Source: JAKFVC01 sp040386595
GTDB taxonomy: Bacteria > Planctomycetota > Planctomycetia > Planctomycetales > Planctomycetaceae
Length of the DNA stretch: 64,000 nt
Reading direction: 5' to 3'
Assembly (NCBI GenBank): GCA_040386595.1
Contig: JAZKFE010000109.1
Coordinates: forward strand, 1-64,000
The translations under genes and the position numbers were made by a program. The notes beneath the pieces were generated by a model. The model ran no database searches, was not told the DNA's origin, and was given only the letters and a program-made list of their open reading frames with translations. Of this stretch, positions 43,949-52,852 are shown in pieces (the first letter of the stretch is position 1; the number at the start of each line of letters is the position of its first letter).

Positions 43949-46333
43949 TTAGGAACGCCCAGTGGGCGGGGTGTCGGATGACTCTGGTGCTGAAGGGCGG
44001 AAGCGGCCGGCGATGCCGACGACTAATAGGAGAGTCAGCATGATTCCAAATGCGGTCATGGTGGTCCAGCGGGCGGTCGACATCCCCTCGCCGAAGACCC
44101 GATCAACCATGGGGGCTAGATTCAGGTACTGGACCCAGTCGTCGCGGAAGTTCAGGAACGCCGCCAGCACGCCCACCAGGGAGCCACCCGCGATGTAGCC
44201 GGAGCAGAGTAACACCCCGGGGCTCGATTCCGATTCTTCTGATTTCGGAGGGTTTAGTTTGTCAACGAGCCATCGCATCACACCACCGATGAAGATTGGA
44301 AATGACGTTTGCAGAGGAAGATAGATTCCCACGGCAAAAGGCAGCGATGGCACCGCACATAATTCGAGCGACACGGCCATTAAGGCCCCGATCAAGACCA
44401 GGGACCAGGGAAGTTTTTGGTTGAGGATCCCATCGATAATGAGCGCCATCAACTTGGTTTTGGGGGCGTCGTAGCGTTGGAGAGGTGTTGCCGTCACCGC
44501 TTCTCCGCGGTCCTGGCGGGTCTTCTTTTCGGCTTCGATATCGTCATAGGGAAGCATGCCATTGATGGCAGGATCCTCGCGATAAGTAATTTTTCCCTGG
44601 TCATCGACCAGATATTTTCCCTGTGCGACGTCGGCAATCTCTCCTTGAGCCACATGGAGTATGTGATATTGAGTCGAGTCCTGCCCGGCATAGGGGCGGC
44701 CCACCCGTTGCGTCAGAGTGAGCTGCTTGAGCTCGTCCTTCGGGACGACATAGGCCGGCAGATAGGCGGCGTTCTTCGTGTAGTGGGTGCCGGCGTCATT
44801 GACGAGCTTTACGGTGCCGCCGATCACGAGCGCACTGGTGAGAGCGCCGATCAAAATACCCGCTTGTTGCAACTTGGGAGTCGCTCCTACCAGGTAGCCG
44901 GTTTTCAAGTCTTGAGCCGTGGTACCACCGTTGGAGGCCGCAATGCAGACGACTCCGGCAATGGTCAATGCGGTCAAAGTATCGCTCTTCCCGGTCTTTC
45001 CCAAGGCGAGAAAAATCAGGCAGGTAAGCAACAGCGTGGCGACTGTCATACCCGAGATCGGGTTCGACGACGAACCAATCTCACCGGTCAAGCGAGAGGA
45101 CACCGTGACGAACAAAAAGCCAAACACCACGATGAGCCCGGCTCCCAGCAAGCCGTGCAGCGACAGACCTAATCCAAGTTGAGGCGACAGGGCCAACAGG
45201 AGGACCAACAGGGCGCTGCCACCCATCACCACTCCCATCGACAAGTCTCGGTCTGTTCGCGGAGTAGCGGTATCACTGGAAGCCTCGTTACGTCGCATCA
45301 GGCCTTTGAAATCTTTGAGACCAGCAATCAAGGCACTAACAATCACCGGCATCGCTCGGGCCATACTGATGATCCCACCCGTTGCCACAGCGCCCGCGCC
45401 AATATAGAGGATATAGAAATTCCGGATTGCCCCTGGACTCATGTCGCGGATGGTCGCGGTTTCCGAGGGGAAGATGGGAGTCGTGACCATTTCACCAAAC
45501 ATGGCAATCGTCGGCAGCAGGACCAGATAAGCGAGGACACCACCAGCCAGGGTAATACACGCGATGCGCGGGCCGATGACATATCCCACCCCCAGCAGTT
45601 CGGGCGTGAACTCACCCCCGACGACGCCCTTGTTCAAGCCAACGGTCGGTCCGTCGGGTGAGTTTTTCCAGGACAAGGCCCAGTTGGCCTGGTCTTGAAT
45701 CACCTGCAGTGGAGTCATCAGCAACTTGACGATTGCAGCCACCGTGAAGCCAAGGAACACCATCATGGCCGATGCTCCCCCTTTTTCGCCGACGGTCAAC
45801 ACGTCGGCGCAGGCGGTTCCCTCCGGGAAGGGCAGAATGCCATGTTGCTTGACGATGAACGCCCGCCGCAGCGGAATCATCATCAAGATACCCAGCAGCC
45901 CGCCGAGTAAGGCGACGGTCATGGTGCGGAATAAATCCATTTCAAAGCCCAGCAGCATCAGCGCTGGCATCGTCACACCGACTCCAAAGGCGATCGACTC
46001 GCCCGCAGAGCCCGTGGTTTGCACCATGTTATTTTCCAAAATCGTAGCCCGGCGAATCCGCAGGAAACTGGGGATAAAGGGAAATTGGCTCAAATAGGAA
46101 AAGCCGCGAAACAACGAGATTGAAAGGACGGCAATGGGAATGGAAGCCGACACGGTCATCCCGACCTTCAGCACCAAATACATCGACGAGGCTGCAAAAA
46201 TAATGCCGAGAATGGTGCCAATCAGCACCGACGAGACCGTGAACTCGGGGACATTGGTGACGTCCGCCGGTACGAACGGTTTGAAGTTCGCCTCGGGCGA
46301 TGGTTGCGGGACAATCTCGACCGGTTCAGTCAT
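43949..46333 (-). CDS. OPT family oligopeptide transporter
   Basis: The 794-residue integral membrane protein has about 15-16 hydrophobic helices. OPT family features include NPISGMTVATLLLTCLIFLA and the GLNKGVVGGEFTPELLGVGY segment, and EFTVSSVLIGTILGIIFAAS near the start. Members import oligopeptides or metal-chelate complexes by proton symport. It is the first gene of a likely operon with the S46 peptidase, pointing to peptide uptake. Confidence 0.92.
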   Translation of the reverse strand: MTEPVEIVPQPSPEANFKPFVPADVTNVPEFTVSSVLIGTILGIIFAASSMYLVLKVGMTVSASIPIAVLSISLFRGFSYLSQFPFIPSFLRIRRATILENNMVQTTGSAGESIAFGVGVTMPALMLLGFEMDLFRTMTVALLGGLLGILMMIPLRRAFIVKQHGILPFPEGTACADVLTVGEKGGASAMMVFLGFTVAAIVKLLMTPLQVIQDQANWALSWKNSPDGPTVGLNKGVVGGEFTPELLGVGYVIGPRIACITLAGGVLAYLVLLPTIAMFGEMVTTPIFPSETATIRDMSPGAIRNFYILYIGAGAVATGGIISMARAMPVIVSALIAGLKDFKGLMRRNEASSDTATPRTDRDLSMGVVMGGSALLVLLLALSPQLGLGLSLHGLLGAGLIVVFGFLFVTVSSRLTGEIGSSSNPISGMTVATLLLTCLIFLALGKTGKSDTLTALTIAGVVCIAASNGGTTAQDLKTGYLVGATPKLQQAGILIGALTSALVIGGTVKLVNDAGTHYTKNAAYLPAYVVPKDELKQLTLTQRVGRPYAGQDSTQYHILHVAQGEIADVAQGKYLVDDQGKITYREDPAINGMLPYDDIEAEKKTRQDRGEAVTATPLQRYDAPKTKLMALIIDGILNQKLPWSLVLIGALMAVSLELCAVPSLPFAVGIYLPLQTSFPIFIGGVMRWLVDKLNPPKSEESESSPGVLLCSGYIAGGSLVGVLAAFLNFRDDWVQYLNLAPMVDRVFGEGMSTARWTTMTAFGIMLTLLLVVGIAGRFRPSAPESSDTPPTGRS

Positions 46334-46696
46334 ATTCAGAACTCGTGCTTGAAAGTACTCGGGCGCTCAACTTGCCGCTGACTGCGGCGCGGAATTGGAA
46401 CATACTATCAGGGGGACACGTCGATTGACTACCGATCTTGGCTTGGAGAACGGCCGTCAGTGGCTTCGGTCGGAATTCCGATGATCGAGCTGTCTTTGTG
46501 CCGTTGACCTTGCTGCAGGATTGAGGCAACTCACATCATCTGTGTCGTTTCGAGTTGTCTCCTTTCCCCACGGTTCAGGTCTGATACGTGCCGCAGTCAG
46601 ATATTGGCGTCATCGACAGCTCGCTTGAGCATTACACTTGGGGTATTCTGGACGTTATTCTGGGATGCAAATTGTGACGCACAATGAGGGGGCTCG
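46334..46696. other. Divergent intergenic region
   Basis: Lies between the leftward OPT gene and the first plus-strand gene of the cassette-like array. No attC-like box and no RNA were recognised; it probably holds the OPT promoter. Confidence 0.45.
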
Positions 46697-47359
46697 ATGA
46701 TCTCTAGTCGTAACCTAAGCCTGCTACCCGATGTGACACGGCTGCGAGCGGCCTTTCGGTCCATGGCGATGTTAGACGCGATCATCATGCCTGAGTGGCA
46801 GTTCCGCTATTATTCCTTCGAGTCGGAATTTTCGCCGGATGGCAATATCTCTATTGGGGCGATGCGGAACGGATCTGGGGACGACCTCCACGCCATCTTT
46901 GGACAGTCCGGGTGTCTGATTCGAGGGTTCGCCCACGAACATGCGATGTCCCCCTATGCGGAAACTCCGCCTAAGGTGTTTCCCGGTGTACTGGATGATA
47001 TTCCCTCCGAGTTTGCCGAATGCCTTGCAGCCATACATTCGGACTGGTGGCAGGACATCACCTTCTGTATCTGGCGAAGACATGCGGACTTGACATGGAG
47101 TCACGGATCGATCCAATTTCCCGAACTTCGCGATCCTGATGGTTCGGAGTTCTTACTCTCGGCTTACGATGGCCGGCCCGAGACGTACCACATCTGGGCC
47201 AATGAGTATTACCAACATCGTAACTTTAGCCTGGCGGCTGTACGTTCAGTTTTCGATCATCGGCCGCTGACTGAGGATCTGATTCGAGAGCTGAACCCTG
47301 ATCGATCACTCGCGGAGCTAACAGACGAAGTTCTTCAGATTGGCTATGGACGAGGTTAA
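46697..47359 (+). CDS. Hypothetical protein, 220 residues
   Basis: I do not recognise a family. The protein is acidic and aromatic (EWQFRYYSFESEFSPDGNIS; SDWWQDITFCIWRRHADLTW; YHIWANEYYQHRNFSL), soluble, with no signal. It is the first gene of the plus-strand run at 46.7-56.7 kb. No GTTRRRY box precedes it, so it may lie just outside the cassette array or be its first, degraded member. Confidence 0.6.
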   Translation: MISSRNLSLLPDVTRLRAAFRSMAMLDAIIMPEWQFRYYSFESEFSPDGNISIGAMRNGSGDDLHAIFGQSGCLIRGFAHEHAMSPYAETPPKVFPGVLDDIPSEFAECLAAIHSDWWQDITFCIWRRHADLTWSHGSIQFPELRDPDGSEFLLSAYDGRPETYHIWANEYYQHRNFSLAAVRSVFDHRPLTEDLIRELNPDRSLAELTDEVLQIGYGRG

Positions 47360-47445
47360 TAATACCTATGCCGCGTGCCGCGTTGGTTGCGTAATTGAAT
47401 TCACCGATGCGATAGTACGCAGGTTAGCTTGGGCGGTTTGGTGTC

Positions 47446-48042
47446 ATGAGCAAGAATCGAGTATTTGAAGCTGAGGCGTTGCTGGTTGTCGACATGCAGG
47501 TCGGTTTTGTCACGGGTGTGGATGCTGTTCCACAGAATCGAGACTTGCTGGAAGCGACGGCAATACTTATTGGTCTAGCCAGGGCCGCTGGGGTATTGGT
47601 GATCTTTCTGCAAAATGACGGACCAGTCGGGGCAATCGATGAACCTAATCAGCCCGGCTGGAGTCTCTATTTTGCACCGCAGCCAGAAGAGATCGTTATC
47701 CGTAAGTCTGAAGACGACGGATTTATGGGAACCAATCTGAATGATTGCTTGACGATATCGGGAATTCGGACGCTGGCAATGTGTGGTCTGTTGTCCGAAA
47801 TGTGCCTTGCCACGACCGCGCGATCGGCGATGACCAGAGGCTATACCGTAATTCTTCCACATGACGGCCACGCAACTTACGACGTTCCACCTGGGCCTGG
47901 AGGTTCGCCGGGCGTCCCCTCGCAGTTGGCTGCCAGAGCCGCCGAGTGGTCACTGGGCGATCGCGTGGTTATCCCGCCATCGGTACGCAACGTTCTTTTC
48001 TTGAAACGCAGTGATTCGACTCCATTGATAGCCGACGAATAA
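47446..48042 (+). CDS. Isochorismatase-like cysteine hydrolase
   Basis: The 198-residue protein has the isochorismatase-like fold and catalytic triad: Asp16 in LLVVDMQVGF, Lys87 in EIVIRKSEDDGF and Cys120 in MCGLLSEMCLATTARSA. Family members hydrolyse amides or vinyl ethers (nicotinamidase, isochorismatase); substrate unknown. GTTAGCT (47423-47429) sits 16 bases before the ATG and could be a degenerate cassette box. The stop codon borders an attC-like palindrome. Confidence 0.87.
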   Translation: MSKNRVFEAEALLVVDMQVGFVTGVDAVPQNRDLLEATAILIGLARAAGVLVIFLQNDGPVGAIDEPNQPGWSLYFAPQPEEIVIRKSEDDGFMGTNLNDCLTISGIRTLAMCGLLSEMCLATTARSAMTRGYTVILPHDGHATYDVPPGPGGSPGVPSQLAARAAEWSLGDRVVIPPSVRNVLFLKRSDSTPLIADE

Positions 48043-48157
48043 CGCTTAGCTCCTCCATCGGGCGGACCATGTTAGCGGCCGCCCATGTCAAACCTGAGGT
48101 ATCAGATCGATTATCGCTATGGGACCGTAAGGTTGAGAATTAACTGGGGTGTTAGGT
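48040..48157 (+). other. attC-like site (cassette junction)
   Basis: Ends with GTTAGGT (48151-48157), a perfect GTTRRRY box, six bases before the next ATG. A GGGCGG...CCGCCC inverted pair lies in its interior. The R'' end overlaps the upstream stop (AATAACG) and is degenerate. Confidence 0.5.
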
Positions 48158-48163
48158 AATCGG

Positions 48164-48736
48164 ATGCTCGATAAATACTGGATGCAGCATTTCGGGAACG
48201 TTGCGCCCATTGCACACACGTTTCGCGAAACTTTCCGTTCGCGATGGATTCGCTTCCATTCGTTGCCGAATTCGAAACGATACGCAGAGAGTGTTCTTGA
48301 GCAGGCCACGATACTTCGGCGGTTCAATTCAATCGTCTCCGAATTGGTGACTGCTGGTTCTCAACTTGAATTGTTGACAACAAACTGGTCGCATTCGCCC
48401 GAATCGGGAATCCCTGATGCTAAGCTTAGTCTGCTGAAGATTCCTGCGGTCGCATGGCGGAGTGTCGCCATGCGCGAATTCGACGGTGATTCAGAGCCTT
48501 GGTATTGGCACATATTTCGGTCGTCAGTTTCATGGCCCAGTTTCACCTTGGACGAAGTCATTCGTTTGGTTGCGGATGATCGGATAGGCAACGTGATGTT
48601 GTTCAATACTTCTTGTTCATGGCTGATCCATCCGTATGATGGCGGTATGGACCTCATATTGGGGACGTCAGAAGCACGGGATGAGATGGCAACCAAGTAT
48701 CAGCAATGGCGATCAAGCCGATCTGACGGACTATGA
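48164..48736 (+). CDS. Hypothetical protein, 190 residues
   Basis: I do not recognise a family. The ATG 48164 is chosen since an in-frame GTG at 48149 would lie inside the preceding attC-like box. The protein is soluble, tryptophan-rich (ESEPWYWHIFRSSVSWPSF-like region; CSWLIHPYDGGMDLILGTSE), and ends in a basic tail. It is a stand-alone plus-strand gene bounded by attC-like sequences on both sides. Confidence 0.58.
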   Translation: MLDKYWMQHFGNVAPIAHTFRETFRSRWIRFHSLPNSKRYAESVLEQATILRRFNSIVSELVTAGSQLELLTTNWSHSPESGIPDAKLSLLKIPAVAWRSVAMREFDGDSEPWYWHIFRSSVSWPSFTLDEVIRLVADDRIGNVMLFNTSCSWLIHPYDGGMDLILGTSEARDEMATKYQQWRSSRSDGL

Positions 48737-48753
48737 CGTCGATTGATAGTGAT

Positions 48754-48819
48754 GCCTGATATGCCGTTCAACACACGACGTGTATCCATGGCAAATTGGG
48801 GTAACGTGAGCGCTAGCAA
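48754..48819 (+). other. attC-like site (cassette junction)
   Basis: GCCTGAT (48754-48760) resembles R'', followed by GCCGTTCAACACACGACGTG, a block related to those at 51713 and 53497. TAACGTGAGCGCTAGCA closes it, with the R' box degenerate (GCTAGCA). The next gene's ATG is 14 bases on. Confidence 0.45.
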
Positions 48820-48832
48820 GAGAGATGTATTG

Positions 48833-49372
48833 ATGCACGATCCGTTAAACCACAGTCCGGTAGATTGGACTGAACTCGCTCGTAGTGTTGGGACGCTGAG
48901 GGAAGACGGCAGTGAACACGGCAGCTCAATCATCGCCCTGGAAGCGATTGTGGCCATCATCGGATCTGCGAATTTGTGTGCAGCCGTTGATCATTACATT
49001 GCGCACAAGCCAGGAGCGGAGCTGGCCCGATTCGTCCTGTGGCGTCTCCATCCATGGTGTGCCATGGAGCGATGTTACGAGCTATACCTCAACGCTGACG
49101 ATCCTGATGTTCGGTGCACGGCTGTTGAACTGTTGCGTGTCGTTGCCGATCGTCGAGCATTACCATGGATTCGACGTTTTCTGGAAGATCCAGACCCCGG
49201 AATTCAAACTTGGGGGGCAGGCATTGTTGACCAACTTTTGTGGTCGGATTTGATCGAGCCTGCAGAATGTGAAGATCTCCTTTTAATGATGGTGAATCAC
49301 TCGAACGAGCAGGTTCGCGATAGACATTTATTTGTACTGGAATACTTAACGGCACGAGAGCAATCGATATAA
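48833..49372 (+). CDS. HEAT-repeat-like protein
   Basis: The 179-residue protein is all-helical with HEAT-like units: DPDVRCTAVELLRVVADRRA and LPWIRRFLEDPDPGIQTWGA, then a final helical pair. HEAT repeats are protein-binding scaffolds. ATG 48833 is preferred, since the earlier in-frame starts (48743, 48752) fall in the preceding attC-like site. Function unknown. Immediately after the stop, ATAACGAACTCC resembles an R'' start. Confidence 0.65.
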   Translation: MHDPLNHSPVDWTELARSVGTLREDGSEHGSSIIALEAIVAIIGSANLCAAVDHYIAHKPGAELARFVLWRLHPWCAMERCYELYLNADDPDVRCTAVELLRVVADRRALPWIRRFLEDPDPGIQTWGAGIVDQLLWSDLIEPAECEDLLLMMVNHSNEQVRDRHLFVLEYLTAREQSI

Positions 49373-49496
49373 CGAACTCCTGTATTATCGCTGACATTCA
49401 GGCGGGTTTGAACCAAGATGCACGGATACGATCGTTTGCCCGATTGGGAATAGCGTTCCTCCTCAAGCGGTTCAGTCTCTGAACTCGGAAAAGCAC

Positions 49497-49691
49497 TTGC
49501 CTGACCCGAACGCCGCCGCAAAATTCCGTCGTGACGCGACGATCATGTTTTGCTTCGAAATTGTGTCACTGTTCGCACTGGCGATCGGTTTGGCTACGGG
49601 GGAACGTTGGCTTGGCGGTTGGTGGCTGTTTGGTTCTTGCCGGATTCTTGTATGCCATGTCGCAGGACGGCGCATGATCCAGTTGTGCTGA
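49497..49691 (+). pseudogene. Possible frameshifted small membrane protein
   Basis: One frame gives FRRDATIMFCFEIVSLFALA then a second frame gives AVGGCLVLAGFLYAMSQDGA, each a membrane-helix-like segment. Joining them needs a frame change near 49605-49625. This suggests a decayed or mis-sequenced two-helix protein. No strong start codon. Confidence 0.3.
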
Positions 49692-49810
49692 CTTATCCGC
49701 TGCGACTGGCGCAGATGATTCTCTATCAGCCGTTCACCGGTGCAATCGAACCAGGCTTCGAGTATTCTGGCGTTTGCGTCTTTTAAAACGCACAGGCTGA
49801 CGAGGAGCTT

Positions 49811-51340
49811 ATGATGACTTATCGAATCCGACTGTTTTCCGTGACCTTGCCGTTGCTTACGGCAATGGCTGCGATTTCTATTTATGCCCAGAACACCGGA
49901 ATTCCAGCAGAAGGCGTGTTGAAGGCTGAACGAATCTCGATTCCCGCTGCGACGGAGTTGAAAGCTGGGCAAAAAAAAGTCCGGGACCTCTTCGCCGGTG
50001 ATTTCAAGGCCGCAAAGCTGCCCGCCCAGAAGTGGCAACTGGCGACCAAGCTTGCCAAAGAGGCCGAGGCGACAACAGCCGATTCCGAGTCCGAGTACGC
50101 CTTGTCGATGGAAGCGGTTGGCTTGTTCGTCGGTGTTGGTGATGCCTTATCGGCGTTTCGAGCGATTGACGAACTCAGCCTGACGTTTGATCTCGATCCC
50201 ATTGCTGTCAAAGTGGATTTGCTGCAAAAGGCCGGGAAAGAAGCCAAAGCGGCCGCGCTGAAGCGGATGTTGGCTCTCGTCGGTCTTAAACTCGCGGGAG
50301 ATGCCGCGGACGTTGAGCAGTATGAAGCGGCAAAAGAGGTGGCCGCCCTGTCGCTGCAATTGGCCAAACCGTCTCGTGACTCCAGCGTTCTAAAGCGAGC
50401 GATCGAACAACAGGCTCGTTTTGCGGATTTACATAAACAATGGTCAGCAGTGGTGGATGCTCGTAAAACGCTGAGCACCGACCCGGTGAACATTGAAGCG
50501 AACGAAATCGTCGGGAAATACCTCTGTCTGGTTCGCCAACAATGGGATGAGGGGCTACCACACCTAAAACAGGGAGCTGACCAGGAGTTAAAACTCGCGG
50601 CCGCGGCGGATCTGGCCACCACGCCGGACGCCAAGTCCCGAGGCGAGACTGCCGAGAACTGGTGGCTGATCGCCGAGTCAAAAAAAGCTGCTGAAAAGCA
50701 GCAGATCCTATCGCGTGTTGCTTACTGGTTGGAGTTGGCGATTCCAGAGTTGTCTAGCCTGTCGAAAGCCACTGCAGAGAAGAGATTAGATTCCGCTTAC
50801 TTGGCAATGAGCGGTCGAGACTTTAAGAAAATCAGCGAAAGTCCCGCGAACGGAATACAGTCTCAAGGTGTCGTGGATTGCACACAGAAGTTTCATCCCG
50901 CCAGTATGGGAAAGACTTTCGATTTCCGACGCAGTTGGCTAGCGGCTTTCCAGTTTAGCCCGCCAAATCTTGAAGGTGGTTGGCATATGGTGGTCTTTTG
51001 GGGAGACGGGCGACTTGGCCGTGATCCATTGTACTTTCGTCAAGACGGTGCCGCATTGTGTTGCGGAGTCGACGACACGGTGAACGCGCGAGGACAAGGA
51101 ATCTGGGCCCCATTGTTGTCGAGTCAAATCAATGATTGGATCGATATCAAGTTCATCCATGATTCCGTCTCACAAGAGCTCGAACTTTACGTCAACAATC
51201 GCCTGGTCAAGAAAGAAGCCCTCGCCATCACGCCGCAGGTCGATCGTGAAATGAACGTGGTCTTGGGAGGCACGAATGACCATACTCCCCAACGATTCTT
51301 GGGCAAAGTTCGTAATGTGTGGATCGGAAACATCAAGTAG
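49811..51340 (+). CDS. Secreted planctomycete protein with LamG-like C-terminus
   Basis: The 509-residue protein begins with a signal peptide (TLPLLTAMAAISIYAQNTG) and a helical repeat-like N-terminal region (residues ~35-320, TPR-like charged helices). Its C-terminal ~180 residues form a beta-sandwich resembling LamG/concanavalin domains (FDFRRSWLAAFQFSPPNLEG; YVNNRLVKKEALAI; LGGTNDHTPQRFLGKVRNVW). This is a common planctomycete exported architecture; activity unknown. GAGGAG precedes ATG 49811 by four to five bases, so it has its own ribosome site. Confidence 0.7.
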   Translation: MMTYRIRLFSVTLPLLTAMAAISIYAQNTGIPAEGVLKAERISIPAATELKAGQKKVRDLFAGDFKAAKLPAQKWQLATKLAKEAEATTADSESEYALSMEAVGLFVGVGDALSAFRAIDELSLTFDLDPIAVKVDLLQKAGKEAKAAALKRMLALVGLKLAGDAADVEQYEAAKEVAALSLQLAKPSRDSSVLKRAIEQQARFADLHKQWSAVVDARKTLSTDPVNIEANEIVGKYLCLVRQQWDEGLPHLKQGADQELKLAAAADLATTPDAKSRGETAENWWLIAESKKAAEKQQILSRVAYWLELAIPELSSLSKATAEKRLDSAYLAMSGRDFKKISESPANGIQSQGVVDCTQKFHPASMGKTFDFRRSWLAAFQFSPPNLEGGWHMVVFWGDGRLGRDPLYFRQDGAALCCGVDDTVNARGQGIWAPLLSSQINDWIDIKFIHDSVSQELELYVNNRLVKKEALAITPQVDREMNVVLGGTNDHTPQRFLGKVRNVWIGNIK

Positions 51341-51359
51341 GCGACGAAGTTGTTTCGTA

Positions 51360-51426
51360 TTCAGAATGCCTGCGTTACGCCGCGCTTCCGTGGGGCGGCA
51401 AACACGGATGAGCTTGGCCGTTAGAC
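51360..51426 (+). other. attC-like site (cassette junction)
   Basis: Ends with GAGCTTGGCCGTTAGAC; GTTAGAC (51420-51426) fits GTTRRRY and the next ATG is 15 bases on. A CGCCGCGCTTCCGTGGGGCG inner palindrome is visible. The R'' end is not recognisable. Confidence 0.5.
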
Positions 51427-51441
51427 GAGATCTCTCAACAG

Positions 51442-51678
51442 ATGCTTCTCTCCGATTTAATCGCAAAAGGTACGGTGCTCGTCGGCGCTTTGATCATGGC
51501 CGGCGCAGCAGTATCGTGTTTTGAAGAAGGCCCAGGACCAGTTACTTCTCATCGACACCGAATCATCGCGAAACGTGTCTTCTGGTCCGGCGCTTCAATC
51601 GCAGTCATTGTGCCAGCCATCGTAACCGCTCTGCATTATTGGAGAAAGCAGTCGCCGCCGGACCAAGATTCGACCTGA
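51442..51678 (+). CDS. Small two-helix membrane protein
   Basis: The 78-residue protein has two hydrophobic helices (GTVLVGALIMAGAAVSCF and FWSGASIAVIVPAIVTAL) joined by a polar loop, then a short charged tail. I do not recognise it. It is a typical cassette-sized gene, with attC-like sequences 15 bases before and 35 bases after. Confidence 0.55.
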   Translation: MLLSDLIAKGTVLVGALIMAGAAVSCFEEGPGPVTSHRHRIIAKRVFWSGASIAVIVPAIVTALHYWRKQSPPDQDST

Positions 51679-51712
51679 TCTGGGATGAGTCGGTCGGCTT
51701 AAAACGGCAACG

Positions 51713-51795
51713 ACCGAACAAGCGGTTGAACCCGACGTGTATCAGTATGGGGCTTGAGGTAAAATCATTTCCGCTTGGTACGTGCGGAGTTTAAC
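51713..51795 (+). other. attC-like site (cassette junction)
   Basis: ACCGAAC then AAGCGGTTGAACCCGACGTG, a classical attC-type left half, and GTTTAAC (51789-51795) at the right. The left 27 bases match 53497-53523 at 22 positions. Confidence 0.5.
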
Positions 51796-51823
51796 CTAGA
51801 TGTTCAACTGCGGGTGTTATTTC

Positions 51824-52132
51824 ATGAACAACACGCTGTTAACCTCATATTGGATCAAATCGGTGGTCCCGCACGCTCCTCTCGGTTTTGGTGTTACGGC
51901 CTTCTCATTCGACGACGCCCTACGGATTATTTATGCCTTGGACTATGGACGTTATTTACCTGGCGATCCGAAAAATCTCCACGTGATTGAGAACGTAAGG
52001 ATCGCTGACTTAGATGAACCCCATGTCGTTGCGAATATGGGGCCAACCATTGTTCGTGGCTTGTGGTATCCATTCCGCACGGTTGGAATTCCTGCATGGG
52101 CTGCCGAACGCCTGACTGTTGATCGGGCTTAA
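51824..52132 (+). CDS. Hypothetical protein, 102 residues
   Basis: I do not recognise a named family. The protein reads SYWIKSVVPHAPLGFGVTAF, then DDALRIIYALDYGRYLPGD and VANMGPTIVRGLWYPF, and looks like a compact soluble domain. ATG 51800 is in frame eight codons earlier. The stop codon overlaps GCTTAAC (52127-52133), a perfect RYYYAAC box. Confidence 0.6.
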   Translation: MNNTLLTSYWIKSVVPHAPLGFGVTAFSFDDALRIIYALDYGRYLPGDPKNLHVIENVRIADLDEPHVVANMGPTIVRGLWYPFRTVGIPAWAAERLTVDRA

Positions 52133-52133
52133 C
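52127..52133 (+). other. RYYYAAC (R''-like) box
   Basis: GCTTAAC overlapping the stop codon (TAA) of the upstream gene, as in integron cassettes. No matching GTTRRRY is recognised before the next gene, so the site may be truncated. Confidence 0.35.
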
Positions 52134-52288
52134 CGAACATTGAGAACGAATGAAAGTTGTGCTTGGTTTCTTGTGTGTTTAGAACGTGCAGCACTTCCTC
52201 AGCACGTACAGCGTGTGAACATGCCCGCTGAGAGTGTTTTTGGAGCGTATTTGCTTTGTGCTATAGACAATGAAATGTGGAGCCAAAG

Positions 52289-52753
52289 ATGGGAAGAATG
52301 TCGCGTCGGCAAGCAATTTCAACATCCACAATCGGTTGCTTCAGCCTGTTGGCGTCAGGTGCTGTCGTCGCGGATGAGGCGATCTCTTTGGGCCGGAATA
52401 ACGATGTTGCTGCCGCCAAACCGATTCCCATCGTAGCGTGCCGCAAGGACCAAAAAGAGCGAATCGAACGTGCCATGGAGCGTTTTGCGAAGCGTTTTGG
52501 TATCAAGGGAAATCTCGTACAAGACGGCAATCCTCGATGCTGTGTCTGGTTTGAACTCGTTGGTTGTGCGAATCCTGGAGCTGATGGTTGGTTCTTCGTT
52601 CATCACGGTGGCGGTTCTCTATGTTACGCGACTAACGAGAAACAACTCGATCTTGCGGTAACCGCACTCATTGCAATTGCCGACAAAGCCGCGAATCAAG
52701 GACAACTCCCGATCGGTTTGACCACTTCGTTCTCCGTGAATCCAACTGTCTAA
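52289..52753 (+). CDS. Exported hypothetical protein (Tat-like signal)
   Basis: The protein is about 154 residues, starting ATG 52289 with GGAG six bases upstream. A twin-arginine-like signal (MSRRQAISTSTIGCFSLLAS) ends near VVADEA. The mature part has paired cysteines (CCVWFELVGC) and a beta-like FFVHHGGGSLCYATNEKQLD. I do not recognise the family. It sits between cassette-like boundaries; its stop codon lies inside GTCTAAA, the next R''-like box. Confidence 0.6.
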   Translation: MGRMSRRQAISTSTIGCFSLLASGAVVADEAISLGRNNDVAAAKPIPIVACRKDQKERIERAMERFAKRFGIKGNLVQDGNPRCCVWFELVGCANPGADGWFFVHHGGGSLCYATNEKQLDLAVTALIAIADKAANQGQLPIGLTTSFSVNPTV

Positions 52754-52833
52754 ATAGTGGTTTAATTCGACTAGCGTGAGTTCGGGCTTAGATAGTACTC
52801 GTGCTGCACGCGCGGGTAACTTTGGCGTTAGGC
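52748..52833 (+). other. attC-like site, well formed (86 bp)
   Basis: Left box GTCTAAA (52748-52754) overlaps the stop; right box GTTAGGC (52827-52833) is preceded by GGGTAACTTTGGC. Interior GCGTGAGT/ACTCGTGCTGCACGC shows imperfect inverted symmetry. The next ATG is 19 bases on. Confidence 0.65.
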
Positions 52834-52852
52834 GATAAAGATTACGTCCACG

